From: Solanum dulcamara
Lineage: Eukaryota > Streptophyta > Magnoliopsida > Solanales > Solanaceae
DNA: 64,000 nucleotides
Assembly: GCF_947179165.1 (NCBI RefSeq)
Contig: NC_077243.1
Location: 32,998,001 to 33,062,000 of the forward strand
Direction of reading: 5' to 3'
How positions within the stretch are numbered: the stretch's first letter is position 1; every line of letters starts with the position of its first letter. Of this stretch, positions 23,060 through 36,635 are shown piece by piece. A program made the position numbers and the translations under genes. Below the pieces are notes generated by a model. It made no database searches. It was not told the origin of the DNA and saw nothing but the letters and a program-made list of their open reading frames with translations.

Positions 23060-25870
23060 TATATTATCAATTTTTTTCTCAGGACGTATATGCATTGATA
23101 GATCCAGGCTCTACCTTATTATATATATCTCCCTTTGTTGCTAATATAATTGGAATAAAACCTAAATTAATAGAATCATTTGATGTAGCTACACCGGTAT
23201 GAGATTTTATTATAGCCAAGAAAGTATATAGATATTGTTCACTGATTATATATAGTCTTCACACCAAGGCAGATTTGATAGAGCTAGATATGACCGAGTT
23301 TGATGTTATTATGGGTATGGATTGGTTAGCTTCTTGTTATGCTAACGTTCATTGTAGAGACAAAATAGTTTGGTTTCAGCTCCAAGGAGAACCAATTATA
23401 GAGTGGATGGGGAATACGGCGTTGCCGAGAGGTAAATTTATTTCATACCTCAAGACAAGGAAGATGGTTAGGAAAGGTTATATTTATCATCTGGTTCGTG
23501 TGTATAACTTGGAAGCAAAAGTACCGACTCTTTAGTCAATTTCGGTAGTTAATGAATTTCTAGATGAACTTCCAAGTCTTCCTCCTGAGCGGGAGATATA
23601 GTTCACCATAGATGTATTGCTAGATACTCAGCCTATATCTATTTCTCCCTACAGAATGGCACCCACAGAGCTGAAGGAGTTGAAAGAGCAACTGAGAGAC
23701 TTGTTAGAAAAGGGCTTCACTAGGCCCAGCACATCACCTTGGGGAGCCCCGGTACTATTCGTGAGAAAGAAATATGGGTCGCTGCGAATGTGTATTGATT
23801 ATAGGCAGCTGAACAAGGTAACAATAAAGAATAGATATTCCCTCCCCAGTATTGATGATTTATTTGACCAATTGCAGGGTGCTAAGTATTTCTCGAAGAT
23901 AGACCTGCGATTAGGCTATCATCAGGTATGGGTGAAGGAAGCAGATATCCCAAAGACTGCGTTCAAGACCCGATACGGGCATTATGAGTTTAGGGTGATG
24001 TCTTTTGGGCTGATCAATGCTCCAGCAGTATTTATGGATCTAATGAACCGGGTGTTCAAGCCATTTCTAAACCTATTCATGATTGTATTTATTGATGATA
24101 TTCTGGTATACTCATGATCTGAAGAGGAGCATGCAGATCATTTAAGGATGGTACTTGGGGTGCTCCAGCACCAGAAGTTGTATGCGAAGTTCTCTAAATG
24201 TGAATTCTGGTTGACTTCAGTAGCATTCTTGGGGCATATTATTGAAGCTGATGGTATTCGAGTAGATACACAAAAGATTGAGACTGTAAAGACTTGGCCT
24301 AGACATATGACACCTACTGAGGTACGTAGTTTTCTAGGGCTAGCAAGATACTACAGGAGATTCGTAGAGAAGTTTGCCTCGATTTCAGTACCTTTAACAA
24401 GGCTAACTCAGAAGGCAGCTAAGTTCTAGTGGACCGATGCTTGTGAACGAAGCTTTAGTTGCTGAAAGATAAGTTGACTACAACCCTAGTTCTAACTCTT
24501 CCTGAGGGACCAGATGGCTATGTCATTTATTGTGATGCTTCCGATGTTGGGCTAGGTTGTATATTGATGCAACATGACAGAGTCATAGCCTATGCCTCCC
24601 GATAACTCAGAAAGCACAAAAGAAATTATCTTACTCATGATCTAGAGTTAGCAGCAGTAATTCATGCTTTGAAAATATGGAGGCATTATCTATATGGCAT
24701 GCATGTTGATATCCACATGGATCACAAAAGTCTCTAATACATTTTTAAGAAAAAGGAGCTGAATAGCTAAATATGCTAAAAGATTATGATGTTGACATTA
24801 TATACTACCTAGGGAAAGCAAATGTTGTAGCAGATGCACTCAACCATAAATCTATGGGTAGCTTGGCAGATGTACAACCAGAATGGAAGAAGATAGTCCG
24901 TGAGATTCGCCAGTTAGCTAACCTTGGAGTCTGTTTGGCTGGTTCTAATGATGGTGGAGTTTTTGTTCAAAGAGTTGCTGAATCCTATATCATGGAAGAG
25001 GTCAAGCGATGCTAGTACGAGGACCCTGTACTGGCATAGTATAGGGATGTAGCCCTTCAAAAGAAAAAGACCACATTCGAGATCACACCTGACGGAGTGC
25101 TAAGATATAGGGGCAGACTTTATGTACCTGAGTTTACAGGGCTACGACAACAGGTTATGGGAGAGGCATACTATGCCCTATATTCTATTCATCCAGGGTC
25201 AACAAAGATATATTATGACCTTAGATGTTTATACTGGTAGAATAGCATGAAGAAGGACATAACAGAGTTCATATCCAATGCCCAAATTGCCAATAGGTTA
25301 AGATTGAACATCAGAAGCCTGGCAGACTATTATAGGAGATGGAAATTCTGACTTGGAAATGGAAAGCAATTAATATGGACCTCATTACAAGCTTACCTCG
25401 CACTCTACGGAAATATGATTCCATATGGGTTATTGTAGATAGGCTGGCAAAATCACCCCATTTTCTTCCAGTCAGGACTACATATTCAGTTAAGGATTAT
25501 GCAGGGTTATATATCAAAGAGATAGTAAGACTCCACGGGGGTTCCTATATCTATTATCTTAAACAAAGGAGGTCATTTTACAGCTAACTTCTGGAGATCA
25601 TTCTAGAAGGGATTGGGAACACAAGTGAATCTTAGTATAACATTTCACCCTCAGACTGATGGATAGGCTGAACGTACTATTTAGACGCTAGAGGATATGT
25701 TGCGGGCCTGTATTATTGACTTCAGAGGTAGATGGGATGATCATTTTCCACTTATTGAGTTTGCTTATAATAATAGCTACCATTCTAGTATCTAGAATGG
25801 CACCGTACGAGGCTTTGTATGGTAGGAAGTGTAGGTCACCTATTGGTTGGTTTGATATTGGTGAGACTAA
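23060..25870 (+). pseudogene. Gypsy pol remnant: protease, RT, RNase H, integrase
   Basis: Protease at 23080-23350 shows ALIDPGST, where the usual active site is D-S/T-G, and VIMGMDWLA. Reverse transcriptase is open from 23617 to 24115, with [17 protein letters not shown], the [14 protein letters not shown] block and the catalytic [13 protein letters not shown] follows at once (24115-24117). Thumb and connection continue at 24148-24429 with [18 protein letters not shown]. RNase H-like fragments run to about 24840 (VADALNHKS). Integrase pieces include IWVIVDRLAKSPHFLPV near 25410 and end at SPIGWFDIGETKL near 25870, where sequence jumps into the 3' LTR. The chromodomain is therefore deleted. 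The motifs fit the Tekay/Del lineage. Not functional. Confidence 0.92.
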
Positions 25871-26164
25871 ACTACACTGTCTTAGTCAATAAATCCCATA
25901 CTTTAGGGATTCGAGTGTTAGTTATTTTACTTATTCTATTAAGTCTCAGATGATGATCTAATTGTACATGGTTATTAATGATACCCTATTCGTGCATAAT
26001 GTTATTGGTATTATTCACCGAGTCTCTTACTAGAGGGCCGAGTATGGTATGATGATACGATGTTACAATGATATGGTTATGGCACTGAATCCCATGACGG
26101 GCCGAATACGATATACGTGTACATGACTTTTTTTATCGAGTCCCTTACTAGAAGGCCGGGTATG

Positions 26165-26195
<31 letters not shown>

Positions 26196-26842
26196 ATGAT
26201 ATAATTGTGACACTGAGTCCCATAATGGGTCGGGTATGGTATATGATGATGATATGCATGATTTTATTTTATAAAACGCTGGTACAGTAATTTATTGATT
26301 GCCATACCTGCCACTTGGAATGTCTACTTTAGTATGATCATTCTTATTGTATTTCATGCTTTATATACTCAGTACGTATTTTGTACTGACCTTCTTTCTT
26401 CGAAGGGAAGGGGGGCTGCATTTCATGCCCGCAGGTACAGATACTCGCTTTGGTGATCCGCCAACTTAGGACTTCTATTCAGCGGTCTTGGATACTCCAT
26501 TGTCCCGTAACCTAGACTTTTGGTACAGATCCTTTTTGAGGTATATATATATTTATTCAGGGGTACGGCGGGGCCCTGTCCCGTCATATGATACTGTTGA
26601 TACTCTTAGAGGTCTGTAGGCATACGTGTGGGTTGTGTATAGATGTTGTTCGGCTTGTTAGCATGACTTATTTTGGGATGTTATGTGTAGTGGAAGCCTT
26701 TTCGGCTCGTATTTTATGATATTTTGGTTGATTGTTACTCCTCAGGAGAAAGGTTACTTTGATACATGTGTGTAACGTTTTGAGATGATGTCATGTTTTC
26801 ACAAAGCGTTCATATTTTGTCTAGTTTTAGGTTGATGATGTT
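25871..26842 (+). repeat. Gypsy 3' LTR fragment, truncated at both ends
   Basis: Aligns with 20347-21323 of the 5' LTR, for example AAATCCCATACTTTAG at 25892 and the GAGGTATATATAT block. It lacks the first 1.75 kb and the last 67 bp of the LTR. The left junction falls in integrase at an ACTA/ACTACAC overlap, and the right one at GATGATGT. Differences from the 5' copy are frequent, so the insertion is not young. Confidence 0.9.
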
Positions 26843-28430
26843 CAATTGCCCTCAAACTCAAACTTTTCATTGTTGAATTCTATTATTAAAAGTATTGTAT
26901 TTCATATTCATTGATGATTCTTGAGTGATGATTCATGTTTAATTTACCATATGGATCCTTCTTAGTTAAAGTTATTTGAAATTTTTATCACAATACTTCC
27001 TATCCATTGTTTACATTAGTAAAATATATTTTCATGAAATATCTTTATACCTATTTCATAAATTATGTTTTAAAGAAGGTTCATACACTTAAAAGATTTT
27101 CTTACAAAAGTTTAAAGATTATCCTTACAAATACAAATATGATTTTTAAATAAAATAGCATTCATCATGAAAATTCAGAGTATCAATATATTTTAGATAG
27201 TTGTGAGCCTATGCTCACCAATAGTACAATTTTATAAATTTTGAGAATAGTCTCATACTTGATTTAGTCATGTAGATAGTTTTACTTATGAACATATCAT
27301 TGTATACAAATTAATTTGGAATGATTATTTAGCACCCAAAGAATGCAGTTCAATAAAATTCAAGTCCCATAACTACATGTCATCATAGGATTTGAGCACA
27401 CAACTAGTCGATCAGCTCCTTTAGCCCAAAAGGCTCAGTAATGAATCCACATTAGACAGAAAATGTTCTATACTCTGGCAATGTATGGAACAATTCTTCC
27501 AACCTATGTTATACGTTGGACAACATAAGTTCACACGGTGTATATCGGTTTTAAGAAACTCCCCACACCTTGTAAAAAATATATCCTTATCATTTAAGCA
27601 AAAATATATCCTTATCATTTAAGCATTATTATGTTTTCTTATATGATGCATTCTCAGATATCCAGCTTCAGTTTTGGTCTCAGCTCTTACTTCAGATACT
27701 CATATTTTAAATGCATATTTCAAAAGCTTAGTACATAAAACTAGTTTAGTGCATGACATCTCCTTTCAGTTAAAGATCCTATTTTTATGAATTTCAGTTG
27801 AGTGAACAATTTTTAAAAGATCATCTCATATGTCTTAGTTTTTGACTCTCGTCCTTCAGTTTTTATATATGTATTACTCATGCTTAGATTTATAGTGCTT
27901 TCAGTTGTTGTATATTTGTCTCGGTTCTTACCTTACATAACAATACATTTCATGTATAAACGTTACTTTTCTATTTTATGATATGGATTCCAGCGCTCAG
28001 ATTCAGATTCATAGGCGGACATTTTGCTAAACTTTGCCACATTCTGCTGGTGGTGAGTCATCCTCGCTTTCAGAGGACTCCAGTTATGAATTAATAGAGT
28101 TTTAATTAGTTCAGTTGTGTTAGCTTTTAGATAGTCTGTGATCTTGTCCGGTAGACTTATTCAACTCGGTTGTTTTAGAGGCTTCATTAGATACAATCGT
28201 GAGTCATAGATATTAGTAGTTTCAGTCCTATTTTAAACTTTGGTTCAAATCTTTCAGTGCTATTTTATTTATAAAAGATTATTTTAAAATTCTATAGCTT
28301 AGCGCATTACTATAAATCTCAACTTCCGCATTAGTCAATATTTAGTCTTATAGCATTTCAGATCAAGAATTTGCCCAGACCTGTAATGATTCCGAGTACT
28401 GATCATGTCCAAGATGTAAGTCTGGAGCGT
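26843..28430. other. Possible decayed LTR sequence
   Basis: Non-coding. The stretch 27960-28210 resembles the 3' part of gypsy LTRs, with GGTGAGTCATCCTCGCTTT and a following TTCAACTCGGTTG. No boundaries are found. A 25-bp tandem repeat (ATATATCCTTATCATTTAAG) lies at 27574-27624. Confidence 0.35.
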
Positions 28431-29714
28431 GATTTTTTTTTACTTTTTCTGTTTAATAAAAATATTTCTGGACTAAAATGCCTTGATCCTTCTCTCATTC
28501 GACTCCTCTTTGTTTTTTTTTTCCGACTTTTTCTAAATTTCTGCCCAAATATGTGACACTTATGTTAGTTAAATATCAAAGGTCTAGATTAATTGATTTT
28601 CTTAATCAAAGAAGTATACAGTACTAATAACCATTATTAAAAGTAGAGATATTGCTATTTACATTTTTTAATAATGATAAGAAAGTATCCATCTTCCAAA
28701 ATTTTGTGACTGAATGAAATTACTTCAATTAATTATCATTAAACTTTTGATATAAAATGATTTTTAAAAATATTTTTAAGACACCGAGTCACGATCAAAA
28801 TCTGTAAACATCTGTAAGCAGTATTTTCAAAAATAATCTATCTATTTTTTTTTTTGAAAAAGTTTATCTAAGAAAAAAATAGTATATATTTCTTAGAAAT
28901 TTTATGAAAAAATAATTTTCAATACATTTTATTTAATATCCAAATTCTAAAATTCTATTTTATGATTTACAATGTTTTCTCTTTTTAAAACAACTTATTT
29001 AAATGTTGATTTTGAATTGAAAAATGTTTAGCCTATTCAAGCGTGAATATCTTCGCTTAAGAGAATATTTTTAATGTAGAAGCTTTCAAATTCAGAATTT
29101 TTCACGGCACAAATTTTTACTCCAAGAGTACTCATTTAAAAATGGCTACTGGTACAAATAACATAAGAAAATATACCCAAATTTATTGAAAAAAAGCAAC
29201 CCACACAACTTTTTTTGGTGAATGACAAAATAAGTTATGTATAGATAACGAAATTGATTTACTGTGGTTACAAAAGAATTGTGAGATGCTGTTTTACAGC
29301 TAAAATTGGAGGGACTTAAACGATAATATATATCTTTTTAACTATGATTAAGACACTTAGATTACTTAAAAATTTGTATCATTGATATGTGAATAAAAAC
29401 AAGTGTTATACATCGAAATAGGGATTTAAGGAAATTGGAAAGAAAAGAAATACGGAGGAATTGGATCCTCACCCTAGGCCTAGCATTATATATTTACTTA
29501 GTGGAAAATCTGCATCACTATATTAAGAACGTATAGAAAAGGATTACAAGAGATCGTTTTCGAGTAAATTAACAACTAGTAGTAATATAACTTAGACTAA
29601 TATATACATTTCAATAATTTATCAAGTAAATTCATGATCAGTTAATCAGGTCTCTAAATCTAGGTGACGTGGATTCCAAAATCCTTTTGAGTTGAACTTT
29701 GTTCCTCGGTTTAA
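28431..29714. other. AT-rich intergenic stretch
   Basis: No gene or element recognised on either strand. Confidence 0.5.
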
Positions 29715-29722
29715 TTATTGGT

Positions 29723-30414
29723 GGGGTGTGTATCAGTCGGTTCGATTTTAAGTATTATTAATTTTTGATTTTTGCATATGCTAAACCGATAACCAAATCA
29801 ATAAGATATTTGCTATCGGTTTTCAGTTTATCGATTTTTGGTATTTAACGGTTCGATTTTCATTTTAACCAATAAGAAATTACTTTCAAAACAAATATAC
29901 AACTTCTTCAACAATTTGACGTGATACAGACATACAATGAAACAAGCAAATTAGATGTTCTTGTTGTGAATACTCACAATTCACAACCCTAGCAGTCGCC
30001 TAACCCTGCCATTGTCATTGTAAACCGTAGCTACCGCGTTCTTAGTTCTTTAAATTTTGGCATTTGTGAACCTAAAGTAATACTAAAGCCTAAATGGTAA
30101 ATAAAGTGTGAACTGTGAAATAGTGTGAATTGTGAAGGGTACTGATAATCTGATATAGTGATTATATTAATATCTTTTATTTGGTACTTTGATATTTATG
30201 TATGAGTAAAAATTAAAATAGTAAATTATTATAGTCTTAATGGTTATTGATTTACTCAATAATCAAATATTAAAAAACCAATTCCAAATCGATAATGCAA
30301 TAATTTTTTAATAAAATTATTAAATAACTGTTAACTCAATAACTCAATAGCAACAAACAAATAACACTTTTTTGATTCGATTTATCAGTATGTTCGATTT
30401 TTACATACCCCTAG
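29723..30414. mobile_element. hAT-type MITE
   Basis: 692 bp, flanked by a perfect 8-bp repeat, TTATTGGT, at 29715-29722 and 30415-30422. The termini are GGGGTGTGTATCAGTCGG on the left and, inverted, CTAGGGGTATG on the right. The termini could equally be shifted one base. The interior phrases TATCGGTTTTCAG and AATCGATAA match the elements at 5607 and 36636. Non-coding. Confidence 0.85.
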
Positions 30415-30610
30415 TTATTGGTGGTGGTCATTCATCATTTCCTAATCGCTTCTTCGTGACCAGATGCATACGCTACATATCGTCATATCATCGCTCCACC
30501 TAAATAAGATAGATTTTACCCCATACAAACACTCTGCATATATTTTACTTACATATCAAATATTTTATTTATTTTAATAAATTTTATATTCAGTCAAACA
30601 TGAAACAAAA

Positions 30611-30920
30611 TATAAAATTAAAAAAAATACTATTAAAGAAAATAAGAACAATACAATGAATGACTTAAGCTTCTCTTCGAGGCGGAATTCATTGGTAACC
30701 CCTTAAAATTGTTACCAACTCTCATTTATACACTTTAAGCAGGCCTTGTTCATTTTAAAGACCTATATAAAATTAAAAAAATACTATTAAAGAAAATAAG
30801 AACAATACAATGAATGACTTAAGCTTCTCTTCGAGGCGGAATTCATTGATAACCCCTTAAAATTGTTACCAACTCTCATTTATACACTTTAAGCAGGCCT
30901 TGTTCATTTTAAAGACCTAT
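30611..30920. repeat. Recent 155-bp tandem duplication
   Basis: Copies at 30611-30765 and 30766-30920 are nearly identical: one A-run length change and one G/A change were noted. Each carries TTCTCTTCGAGGCGGAATTC and ends AAAGACCTATA. No coding content. Confidence 0.95.
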
Positions 30921-31230
30921 AATAGGTCCCTCCTTTGTAATTTTGACATTTTTTTTTGACAATTAGCAAAAAATTAAGGAGACATTTTGAAGAAAAAAGG
31001 GAAAATTTATTTAAAATCTATTTAATAAACAAAATAAAAATAATGCTCTAAAAAATTAATTACATCCCCGGGATCGTCCTCTAAACTCTCTCTATTTCTT
31101 AGAGAAAAATTCAGTTAACAAAAAACAATACAAATCTTTAACATAAAAAATTGACAAATCATTAGAATCAAAGAGGTGGCGTTCTTATGTAGTTATTAAA
31201 AAAATAAATCGAGTTAGAAAAAATAGAGTA

Positions 31231-31476
31231 TGTTAACTAGGGAGTTAGTTAAACAAGCTATCATGGTTAGTTAAGCTAACTAAAGTTGTTAGAAGTTTGT
31301 TAGAAATTAGTTAGAGTTAGTTGGAGTGGTGACCCCCACATGCACTTTATAAATACACATTGTATGCACATGTATTTAATGGAAATATGATGATCTAACT
31401 ACTTCTCTTCTTCCTTTTCTTTCTGCAGTTTTTGTCTTACAAACTCCATCAATGGAGTTTATCATGGTATCAGAGC
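31231..31476 (+). repeat. Copia-B 5' LTR and primer binding site
   Basis: LTR 31231-31464 (234 bp), TGTTAACTAGG to GGAGTTTATCA, followed directly by a perfect TGGTATCAGAGC primer site (31465-31476). The 5-bp TSD GAGTA (31226-31230) recurs at 36318-36322. A TATAAATA box lies at 31348-31355. Confidence 0.97.
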
Positions 31477-31612
31477 ATTGGTAGTTCTCAGACCAAAACC
31501 TTCACTGTGCACTACAGTATAGTGTACTAAAGTGCTAAGTTTTGAAGCCAAGAAGTAGTTGAGTCACTAGTAAGCATCTAAGTAGAAAATCAAGTCTTGC
31601 AGCTATGAAACA

Positions 31613-32620
31613 ATGGCAATTATAGCAGAGTTTGAACCTGGATCAATGGAAACTAGCAACCTAAATACAACAAATACTACAACTGAAGCAGTTGCAGTAA
31701 GTTTCAGTTCTCCAATTATAGATCACAATCATCCGTTGTACCTTCAACCTAATGACACTCCAGGTAGCTCCTTAATCTCTTTGCAACTCACTGGATCAAA
31801 AAATTATGCAATATGGAGTAGATCCATGCGCATTGGACTGCTAGGAAAGAATAAACTAGGCTTCGTTGATGGTAGATTTCCTAAATCTAAATTTGGCCCT
31901 GAGTATTGTGATATTTGGGAGAAGTACAATGTTGTTGTCTTGACCTAGATTATGAATGCTGTGAGGCTAGGACTTCTTAGCAAAGTAGTGTATGGTGTTG
32001 ATGCTCACAAAGTATGGTGTGTTCTAAAAGAGAGGTTCGACAAGATCAATGGTGCACATGTGTTTCACCTTCATAAGGAGATTCACAGTCTCAGCCAAGA
32101 AACTTTGTCAGTAACAAATTACTACACCACATTAAGAGTCTATGGAATGAGTTCGACTCCATCATGCCTTATCCAGAGTGCTCCTGTGATGAATCTAGGA
32201 AATTCAAAGAAACTGTGAATATCAAAGACTGCTGCAGTTTCTAATGGGATTGAATGAATCTTATTCAGCTGCTAGAGGTCAAATTCTATTATAGTCTCCC
32301 ACTCCTAATCTAAACAAAGCATTCTCACTCATCATGGATCATGAAAGTCAGAGAAATCTGATTCATACAAGTACAAATGCTTCTCCTCATAGAGCTATTG
32401 AAAGTATAGCTCTATTCAGTCAGAAAAAATATACTAATGGGAATGGTAACTTTGGACACCAATAAGGAGGTGGTGATGGTCATCCAAATAGAGGACATTA
32501 TGATTCTCAATACAAGCCATAGCCATAGAAGCCTCAGAAGGTTGTAGTTGTGTGTGAAGTGTGTGGATATAAGGGACACACTAACGAGCAATGCTTCAAA
32601 GTTAAAGGCTATCCTGTTAG
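31613..32620 (+). pseudogene. Copia-B gag
   Basis: ATG at 31613. The gag domain shows LTGSKNYAIWSRSM and GKNKLGFVDG. An in-frame TAG at 31949-31951 breaks it; the same frame resumes with MNAVRLG. A frameshift follows near 32150. The zinc knuckle at 32553-32594, CEVCGYKGHTNEQC, is an intact CCHC box. It is the best preserved gag of the four Copia elements here, but it cannot be translated through. Confidence 0.93.
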
Positions 32621-35600
32621 CTGGAGATCAAAGAAGAAAGGTGGAACCACCAACTCCTATGCTAATCAAGCTGAAACCTCTCAACCTGCTGGTAATGCTA
32701 CTCCCAATCTAAATCCTCCAGCTTTAGCAGCGTTCTTCACACAAAATCAGTATCAACAGATCATGCAAATATTGGCAAAAAGAAGTGAAAATGCAGGAGA
32801 ACACTCATCTAAAGCAGCTACTACAGGTAGTACCTTGTCTACCTTAGTCTTCAAATATGTCCCTATGGATTGGATAGTTGATACTGGAGCCAAAGATCAT
32901 ATGACAGCTAGTGTTGATGTACTTGATACAGTTCAACCTATGCCTAGTTCTGAGATGAGAGAAGTCCATCTGCCTACTGGTAATGTAGTATCACTTTCAC
33001 ATACTGGGAGAACAAAAGTACTTGGTGGAAAAAGTATTAATAATGTGCTATTTGTTCCAGATTTTAAGTGTAACTTACTATCTGTGTCACAACTTACCAA
33101 AGAGCTTTAGTGTATGGCAGCTTTCTTTCCTGATTTTTATATTTTCAGGATCTCTGCAATGGACTAGTCGGGGGGATTGATAGAGAAGATCAAGGTCTCT
33201 ACATCCTCAAGGAAGATCTCATCAACTCAGTCCCAGTTTTTCCTCATTCAGCACATTCAACAAATACCTCATCTTCTCCATCAAGTCAATTTGAGTCTAT
33301 TTCCTTGTGGCATATAAGATTAGGTCATGCTCCTATAAACATAATAAAAAAATCCACTGGTCTTGATATTGTACATACCACTGTGCATTTATCTTGTACT
33401 GTCTGCCCCTTAGCTAAACAAACTAAGCTTGCTTTTCCTGCTAGCTCTCATGTTTCTAAATCTGTGTTTGAACTAGTTCATTGTGATATATGGGGTCCTT
33501 ACAGAGTACCAACTCATTTTGGAATAAAGTACTTTGTTACTATAGTAGATGATTTTTTTAGATTTACTTGGTTATTTCTTATCACATCTAAAGATGATAC
33601 TATAGTGGTGCTGAGAAAGTTTTTTTCACAGGTTCACAACCTCTTTTCTACTACTGTTAAAACCTTTAGGACTGATAATGGTAGTGAGTTTCTTAGTCAT
33701 GATTTTCAATCTCTATTGTCTACTCTTAGTATCCTTCATCAGAGTACATGTGTCTATACACCTCAACAAAATAGTGTTGCTGAAAGAAAACATAGAACTA
33801 TTCTAGATATGGCTAGAGCTATCAGATTTCAAGCTAGTATTCCTTTGAAATTCTGGGGTGAGTGTGTCACCACTGCTGTTTATCTTATTAATAGACTTCC
33901 TTCCAAACTTCTTCATTACAAATCTCCCTATAAATTGTTACATTCATCACCCCCTTCTCTCTTACATATAAGAACTTTTGGATGCTTATGCTATGCTGCT
34001 TGTCTAAAGGTCTTAGACAAATTTGCACCTAGAGCTATTCCTGCAGTCATGATGGGGTACTCTCTATCACAAAAGGGCTATCTCTTATATGATTTGCACT
34101 CTAAATCCCTATTTGTTAATAGAAATATAGTGTTCAAGGAGGATGCTTTTCATTCAAAGACTTGCAAGTCTCTTCTAATCCTGTTTTTCCTGTTCTTACT
34201 CTTTCTACACAAGCTGTTGATCCTTCTCCTGTATTATCCCAATCTTTTCGCTCCCCTCCTTCTCCTCCACATATCTCTTGTCCAGACTATTCTTCACCCT
34301 CCTCAGACCTTCATATTACCCCTTAGCCAAATGTGCTTCCTCCTAGGAAGTCCTCTAGACAAACTAAACCTCTTTTTTGGCTTTAGGACTTTGTCACTGC
34401 ACATCATAGCACTTCCTCTTCATATCCCATTTCTGATCATCTGTCCTATGCTCATTTTCCCCCCTCTTATGTTCATGATCTAGCTGCCTACTCAACCATA
34501 ACTGAACCTACCTTCTATTCTGAAACATCACTTGATCCTCAATGGGTCCAGGCTATGGAACTAGAGATTGCTGCTTTGCAAGATAATCATACTTGGAGTG
34601 TGGTGGACTTTCCCCTGATAAGAAACCTATTGGCTGCAAGTGGGTATATAAGGTGAAGTACAAGGCTTCAGGTGAGGTAGAAAGATTTAAGGCAAGGCTA
34701 GTGGCCAAAGGGTACAACCAACAAGAAGGCCTAGACTACAGTGAGACTTTTAGCCCTATTGCAAAGATGGTTACTGTTAGATCCATGCTCTTGCTGCTTC
34801 TAAAGGTTGGTGCATTCACCAAATGGATGTTCACAATGCTTTCCTCAATGGTGATCTCTTGGAGGAGGTATACATGACTATTCCTACTGGCTTTGCAAGA
34901 AAGAGGGAGCATGGTAAAGTCTGCAAATTCCATAAGTCATTCTATGGCCTCAAACAAGCTCCTAGGCAATGAAATCTAAAATTAACAGAAGCTTTGGTAT
35001 AGTTGGGGTTCATTCATAGCCACTACGATTACTCATTGTTTACTAGACAAGTTGAATGTGGCATGGTTATTATACTAGTCTATATAGATGATCTCTTAAT
35101 CACTGGCAACAAGCAAACACTTATAGACTGCACAAGGAAGGACTTGTAGAAATAATTCAAGATGAAGGATCTAGGAGAACTTAAATTCTTCCTAGGAATT
35201 GAGGTTGCTAGATCCAGTCAAGGTATACATTTGTCTTAAAGGAAATATGCATTGGAGTTAATAGCTGAGACTGGTCTAGGGAGAGCTAAACCTGCAGGTA
35301 CACCACTTAACAGAATCTGAAACTAACATCTGTTAAGTATGATGAAGTTGTTTCTCCTAAAAGGGGACATGCAGATCTTGTGTTGAAGGATCCTGGCAGT
35401 TATCAAAGGTTAGCAGGAAGACTTCTGTATCTTACAATGACCAGACCTGATTTTGCATTCTCAGTTCAGTTGTTGAGCCAATATATACACTGTCCTAAGG
35501 AGTCACACATGGAAGCAACACTTAGGGTGGTAAGATACATTAAATAAGCTCCAGGTCTTGGACTCTTTATGCCATCAGAAGCTACAGATCAGCTCCTTGC

Positions 35601-36069
35601 CTACTGCGACTTAGACTGGGGAGCATGTCTAGAGACTAGGAGGTCTGTCACTGGATACTTAATTAAATTTGGTGGAGCTTTGATCTCTTGGATATCTAAG
35701 AAATAAGAGACAGTCTCTAGAAGTTCAGCAGAGGCTGAATTCAGGAACATGGCAAACTGTGCAGCTGAAATCACTTGGCTAATTGGCTTGTTCAGAGAAC
35801 TTGGAGTTCAGGTTGAGCTACCAGTTAGAATGGTGTGCGATAGCAAGTCAACAATACAAGTCGCAGCAAATCCTATCTTTCATGAAAGGACTAAACACAT
35901 AGACATAGATTGTCATTTTGTAAGGGAAAAAATATGTCAAGGAACTCTGAAAACTGATTTCACTCACACCAAAGATCAACTAGCTGATCTACTCACAAAG
36001 AGTCTTGGCAAAGCTCAACATCAACTACTCCTAAGTGGCTTGCGTGTCATAGATTTGTTTAAACCATGA
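32621..36069 (+). pseudogene. Copia-B pol: protease, integrase, RT, RNase H
   Basis: Protease near 32865-32910 reads WIVDTGAKDHM with its DTG triad. GAG-pre-integrase and the zinc-binding WHIRLGHAP with CTVCPLAKQT open a 392-residue frame from 33305. Its integrase core keeps all three acidic residues: HCDIWGPY, RTDNGSEF and the Glu of VAERKHR. Frame is lost near 34160. RT resumes at 34593-34880 with [16 protein letters not shown]. The catalytic YIDDLL lies near 35085, in a frame with several stops. RNase H is at 35700-36069, ending in VCDSKSTIQVA and HERTKHIDIDCHFVRE. At least five stops or shifts are spread through it, so it is inactive although nearly full length. Confidence 0.94.
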
Positions 36070-36070
36070 G

Positions 36071-36317
36071 CTTGAGGGGGAGTGTTAACTAGGAAATTAG
36101 TTAGACAAGCTATCATGGTTAGTTAAGCTAACTAAAGTTGTTAGTCTTTTGTTAGAAATTAGTTAGAGTTAGTTGGAGTGGTGACCCCCACATGGACTCT
36201 ATAAATACACATTGTATGCACATATATTGAATGGAAATTGATGATCTAACTACTTCTCTTCTTCCTTTTCTTTCTGCAGTTTTTCTGTCTTACAAACTCC
36301 ATCAATGGAGTTTATCA
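36071..36317 (+). repeat. Copia-B polypurine tract and 3' LTR
   Basis: PPT at 36071-36082 (CTTGAGGGGGAG), then LTR 36083-36317 (235 bp). By eye it differs from the 5' LTR by about ten substitutions and two small indels, so the insertion is moderately old. TSD GAGTA follows. Confidence 0.97.
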
Positions 36318-36635
36318 GAGTATTTGACAGTATCTCAGCGTGAATTCTTCACCATCTTTCTTCCTATTTGCATTTTTTTCTCATTTCGACTTTAAATTCC
36401 TATGTTTTTTCGAGCCCGTTCTTTTATTTTTTATTATTTATGTTTCAGATCTGTTTTTTTGTCTTAGTATTGTTTTTTGGGAGAGAGAGATTATAAATAT
36501 AAGTGTTAGTATACATTTTTTTTCAACGAAAAAGGTGGAGGATAGAGAAGACTAAAAAAAGAAATTTGACCTGAGAATAGATTTGAAGCGAAAAATCCAA
36601 CTTCCATTGAAGGAGCGTATATTGGGGAGATGGTG

